Assembly: GCA_963970005.1 (NCBI GenBank)
Contig: CAXAMN010013814.1
Span: forward strand, 62,001 to 126,000
DNA: 64,000 bases
Reading direction: 5' to 3'
Origin: Durusdinium trenchii
Lineage: Eukaryota; Sar; Dinophyceae; Suessiales; Symbiodiniaceae
Shown here: piece after piece, positions 51,501 through 57,500 of the stretch
Position numbering within the stretch: the stretch's first letter is position 1
Layout: each line of letters begins with the position of its first letter
The notes under the pieces: generated by a model
Seen by the model: only the letters and a program-made list of their open reading frames with translations
Databases searched by the model: none
Told to the model about the DNA's origin: nothing
Made by a program: the position numbers and the translations under genes

Positions 51501-54500
51501 TCGATCAGCGTGTTGTAGAAGCTTTATGAGATGGAGACTTGGTTGTATTCAAGAGTGGTGAGAACTGAACCATTGGTTTTGGTGAGACTTCCTTCGCGGG
51601 TTCGCCATATTCCGACGGGTTCAGAACGCTAAGGACGAGAGTTGGGGGTTTGGTTTGATCCAAGTTTCACGGAATTTGAAGTGGAGAAGCTGCAAATCCA
51701 GCACCTAAAAAGACGGTGCTGACATGTGACTTGATCACCGTGGCCCTGTTGGGGCTTTCGAAATGGCTTTTAGTCCGACGATGTGATTCAGTCACCACCT
51801 GAAGACCGGCCACTGCCGGTGTTGCATGTGTTTGTTCGACTTCTGCCCAGAACGACCTGATGAAGTGGGCGCCATGGCTGCTTCCATGGCTGCTTCCATG
51901 GCTTCCTCGCTTCCTTCAACTGAGTGAAACAAGCACCACATCACCGAGTTGAACTGATCCGGACACGTTCCGACGTGACCTCGTGACGCGCTGCCTCCTC
52001 CCGACGTCAGGAGCCCAAGGCCGAAAAAGCCGCCGCTGTGATCGACCCCGCACAGGAGGTGCGAAGCAAACCGGGCGCAGCAGGGCAGAGGTGTGCAGTG
52101 GTGTTTTGTGTCGATGAAAAACGAGGTCACAGAGCTCGGAAGATGACAGTCTATATCTAAACCATTTGATGGATGAAGCACTAAAACCATATAAGACATT
52201 ACAAGACATTGAATCAGGGATTGTTTTCAAAATCGGTGCTTGTTAACGCGTGTTATTTGTTTGGGGGGAGAGTTTGTTGGCTGTCTCTTCTGGAAGGCCT
52301 TTGATCTCAGATGCAGTCCTCTACGATGTCAGCTCATGCCTCCAAAGAAGTGTCTCCTTTCGATCACATCGACCCCAAAGCATCAAAAAAGGGGTCGATA
52401 ACATGCCGTTTTTGGTTGAAGCCTGCCTTTACTAACTACAAGAAAGCAATGCCTCCCTTCCAAGCTGGAGTCTAAAGTCTAAAGTTGTCTAAAACTGGGG
52501 GAATGGGTCCCCCCGAATCTACGTGATGGCGCAAAATTGAACAAACAGTTTTGACAGCCGCGCACATGAGGACTAACATAAGTTTTGAGTGAATCACAGT
52601 GGAATTTAAATTTGTACTGTGGGCCTTGATTAATTGTTGACATGTTTAGCATTCTGGCAAGGGATGTTGCCTCTATAGTATCAGAAGATCAAGCCAATAA
52701 AGTCTCCAGCAGAACCTTGGTAGGGGTCAGGACAGATAGGACAAGGCAAGAAGTGGAGTATCCTCGACTAAGATTGAGATTACACTTGGAGGCCATCGCT
52801 AATAGGTTGGAGACCATCACTAGTAGGTTGGAGGCCATCACTAGTAGGTTGGAGGCCATCGCTACTAGGTTGGAGGCCGTTGCTGGTACTCGTAGGTTGG
52901 AAGCCATCGTTATTAGATAGGAAACGCGTGGGATTTGTTCGTAAGGTTTTAGGGTCTTTGTTTCCAGGCCAGGCAGACCAGCGCAGCAGTGGCAGGCCGG
53001 TGTGTGCCGGGGTGATTGGTTCAGGATGCGTGTAGAGTGTACTTGTTTGTTGGATAGAGATGCTGAGGACCTATACCCTTGGGGGTGCTCCACTTGCCTC
53101 CATTCCCTACAAGCAGATTAGTACCACCCCTTTGCCCTCTCTACCGATTTGCAGTCCTTCGACAGGCACTGCAATATCGGTGACCCAATCGGCTGTCAGG
53201 CACCTCCGCCCTGGCCATTGGTGCCAGCTTGGGTGGTGATCCAGGCCCTGGCGGTTGGGCCATGGGTTTCAGTGGGAAAGCTTTGGTGGGGATTCATTGT
53301 TGCTTGAAAAAGAACACCAACTCAAACCTGCAGGTCGTTGTTTCTGTTCTTTGCTTGGGCTCACCAGCATGAGTTGCAGCTTGGAGGAGCTCTATCCTGT
53401 TACGACGTATTGAGCAAAAACAAAGGGAGCTCCTGGAGCATCACCAGGCACAAGCCACTGACGACTGCGTGGTTAAGCAAAGAGCTCGGCTTTCGTGGCT
53501 TAAGTTGGCTAGCCCCTCTGGTTCTGAATGACGTCGCGATCCTGTGCGGCGAGCCTTTTGTTGCCTTTGACCAGGACTGCTCAGCTTCTGGTGGTGGCGT
53601 CGCTTTTCACGGAGAGCAGCTGAACTTGGGTGAAAGAGCTGGTGGCTGTGCTGAAAGCTCTTCCTGCTAGCTGCTAACTCTAGTGCTCCAGAGCCAATGC
53701 AACAGCCACAGCCAAAGCACAATGTTGTGGCCCGGCCCAACCCACAGGTCATTGTCCAGCGGCCTGAACAGTAGTGAGGCTGAAGAAGCTGCTTCTGCTG
53801 TCACAGTTCACAGCACTCAGCGTATTTTTGGCTGTGCCTTTCTTGCTTGGCTTCTGCATATCTTCTGACATTCTTTCTGGCATTCTATCTGGCATATCTT
53901 CTGATTCACGGTTGAGGTCTGGCGGGGAACACTGCCAGCCGACACTCGCGGTTGAGGAGGCGGCGGAGAAGGAGGACGAGGAGGAGGAGGAGGCGGAGGA
54001 GCAAGGCAGCTGACAATATAGGATCTAACAACCCTCACCTGACAGGTGGGGAACAAACGTTGTTCGAAATCGAGTCCTCAATCCCTTGCTCTACCAGCCT
54101 CCTGGACGTGATCTTCGACACGAACGGCGACCGATTAGACCGATCACGCTGCGACGACCTGCAAACATCTTTGTCCAAGGTGTTGTTTGGCTTCTATTCT
54201 GTCGGCTTCTGCCAGTCGTATCTTAGAATACCTGCATGACAAGATTCGACAAGCATGCATATCTCTTAACCCGGCAAAGACATAACACGCACGCTCAGGA
54301 TCAATATTGGCAAGAATGAGCTTTCAAAGGCAGACCGACCTTACTTCATAATATGTTGACTTGCAGCTCAGGATGGCAATCTCTGAAGCTGCCACAGAGA
54401 TGGATGTCGACGATGACGGGAATGAAGAACCAGACCCCAATGAGCCCGATTGGGATGAATGAAAAGAACAGCATCTGCTGCTCCTGTTATTTTGAAGCGT

Positions 54501-57500
54501 TCAGAAGACATCGCATGTCCTGCTGCATGTCGTTCCAAAATTATCCGATATAGGGCCATCTGGGCCAATTGAACCAAACGACTCCACGCTGCTCGGAAAC
54601 TGGCACGCTGCCCGAACGCACCTTCGGATCTGCCGTTCTGCGATTTGGCTGCGCGTTTCCCGGCGGCGCCAGCAATGCGGTCAATAGTCTTTGAGCTATA
54701 ATCACCTATGCATTGGATTTTTTTAAAAGCCTTGATCGGATTCCAACCATGATATTTCAGCAAGCAACAGAATGAAATAATGGTGGCGAAACATCCTTCC
54801 ATCATTTTAACATTGGGTGAACACAGAGTTCCGTTTTAATTGATAATTCAAGCATGTTTGAATTGACACCTGTTTATCACAATGTTAGAAAATTTGTTTA
54901 TTAAAACATATCAGAAAATATCAAAAAATGTTAGAACATATGCTGGAAAAAATGTCAGATAAACAAATGTCAGAAGATATGCTGATATGCCAGAAAGGAT
55001 ACCAAAATAGTGTTTGAAATGTGTCAGATTGAAATGTCTTGGTGGGGATCACTCGAAGTAAAGTAAATTTTCCCCACTTCCCCACCGCTCAAGCCACGCT
55101 ATCACGACGTCCGCAGTCACCAGGTTTCATCGCTTTGTTAAACACCTTCGGCTTGGCGGGTGCTGCGGGATACCAGGCAGGTCCGCGAGAACGCGTCGGT
55201 GTGGGGGTCCAAACGGGCAATATGTTCCAGGACCCCCAGTCGGGGTGATGGGGCTAAATATAAGTACACACCCCTTGGAGGGTCCTGGTTGGTTCTTGTT
55301 CATGTTGACTCGTCCCACAAATGTGTCCAAATGGACAGCCAGTGTAGAGTATCATCTGAAGCTGTGGCGGGATCAGTCGCAAATCGCCACTAGGTCTATT
55401 TCCCGTCACCGAACCTCAGCGGCTCGTCGTTTCCGCCGGGTCGGTTTCCAATGTCTTAAGCGTCTCACCCATGTCTTGGACGTGGTCTGACACTCCGCGG
55501 CTCGTCGTCTCCGCCAAGTGTTTTTGGGCCATTGGAGCGATGACCCAACGCCAGGAACCAAGGACGGCCGAGCCAAGGTTCGCCTCTGGAGATGTAGAGA
55601 TTCATGTGACATAAGAGTAGTTTTGGCCACTATTCATTGAAAGCAGCAGCAACAACAACAACAACACCATTCTAGGTAGAAAGGTCGTTGATTCATAATA
55701 ATCTGTAGATTGCTAATCTCTTGATATCTCTTGATGAATTCCCGTTGCCTACCCCCCTATATGCGGGGACTCAACGATGGACTGAACCCGATGATCCGAT
55801 GTTTTTGTTATCATGGAAACCACAAACCAGCTTGAGGATGGGACAACTTAAAGAGTTTCTACTGCAAATGACACCAGATGGTGCAGGATTTGGTCGATGA
55901 ACAGTATAGGGACATTAGGGACAGATTTTGACCCATTTGTGGTCTCACTGTGTCTCACTGTGTGCACGAGAGGGGACTTAGACTCAGAGTGGCTCTCCTG
56001 CGGCGCAAGGCCAAGATTTGGATCCCGAATTCAATGACGCGGCATACATAGTTTTGGACATCTATGCTGCTCTTGTTACACCGTGTTTGCGTGCATGTCT
56101 CCAAAACAAGAGCCCCCTCATTCAAAGTTATAGTATTCCACGAAGTCCAGATGGGTCAAGATGGGTCCCCCCCGGGTTGTTGTCAAGCACTCCCCTACGC
56201 CCAACCACATGGCACAAAGTCCCACATTCCCATGCCCTTTTTGGGTGATTCCACCTTTCTTCGCCCTCTTGCAGGGAGATATGCCCGGTGACCAACCAAG
56301 CAGGTCACTCGTAGCACACTGAGCCGGCAACTGGTATACTCACTGAGCCGGCCTCGTCCAGGCAGTGTGGGGCGTGACCCACGCGCTGCACACCCCACTG
56401 ATGGCGGTCACCAACGCCATCAGTGGTCTCACTGCAGCGGGCGGCCGGGCGCCTCAGACTCGGTTTTTCGAGCCGATGCGCGGCGTGCCATCGTGGGTGG
56501 TTCTGGCGCGTTTGGGGGGGCGCTGGCCTCTTTGAACAGAATGGCAAATGCAAGGACAGCATGGCCTTCATCCTCAAGTCGAAGGACAAGCCGAGCCCCA
56601 AAGTCGCGGCCAAAGATGCAGCGGGTATCTACAGCGGTACCCAGTTGACCTCGAGACTTCTCCCAAGACGGATCGTCCCGGCACATGCATCAGCACTGCT
56701 CAAATGGAAAGGATTTCAGAAGCTGATGAGGGCTTTCAAGGAACTCTGATGGCGGCTGGTGGATACAAAAATCCTGAGCAGGCTGAGAGTTGCCTCACCC
56801 TCAAGTTGGACCTGTTCAACATGGTCAGCAGGACGACTCCAGTCCAGCTCGGAGTTCTGAGGAAATTGTGGAAGTCATCAATCATGACGCCCTCAACGAA
56901 CTTGGCAGAGCATCGGCAATCCCAGACACATATGCCTACATTGGGGTGGTTGACTGGGAGTCAATGGGGCGGCATATATGGCAGTCCCACGGAGTGTCTG
57001 GGAATGACATCAGATCCATCAAATCCGACTCCTTCCTCGACCGCAGCCTTGACGGCAGGTGTTTGGGCCACAGCCTTGAGAGCCTTTCAGCGCACATGTC
57101 GCGTCGGCATCCATGTTGTTTCTGGCTTCAAGCTGTGTGTGCATTTCCAGGTTTCATAAACTGTTTTCCTGGTTGATGATTTTGAGCACTGCACCAACCA
57201 TCCATTTGTGCATGGTAGAAAACTTAGCACGTTCTTTTCTGGCTACCTATTTTGCAAGGTGCGTGTGGTAAGCTCGAATGCCAAAACAGGTTCTTTTGGC
57301 CGCAAGGTCGACTGTTGGGTCCCCAAAATGCAATCGTCTCATGAGAGATTGGCGTTTAGGGTAGTTTAGAGATGTTTAGAGCATATATATACCAACTCTG
57401 CCTCACGGGACCCGCAAGAAGGATCATCGAGACGGTGGTATATCATTGCTCCCCGCAACAAACAGAAGCAAAAGCCGAGTTTCCAGGGCATCGGACCACT

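Larger units (their letters stand above)
52056..55123. other. Intron(s) 24, first domain IIa helix not found
   Basis: The family needs about 35-40 residues, including a transmembrane helix, here. A possible piece after GCTGTCAG at 53190 reads [12 protein letters not shown] but is not convincing. Other open segments are 53338-53670 (plus, 110 codons, unknown) and 54090-54239 (plus, [17 protein letters not shown], loosely EF-hand-like). Confidence 0.4.
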
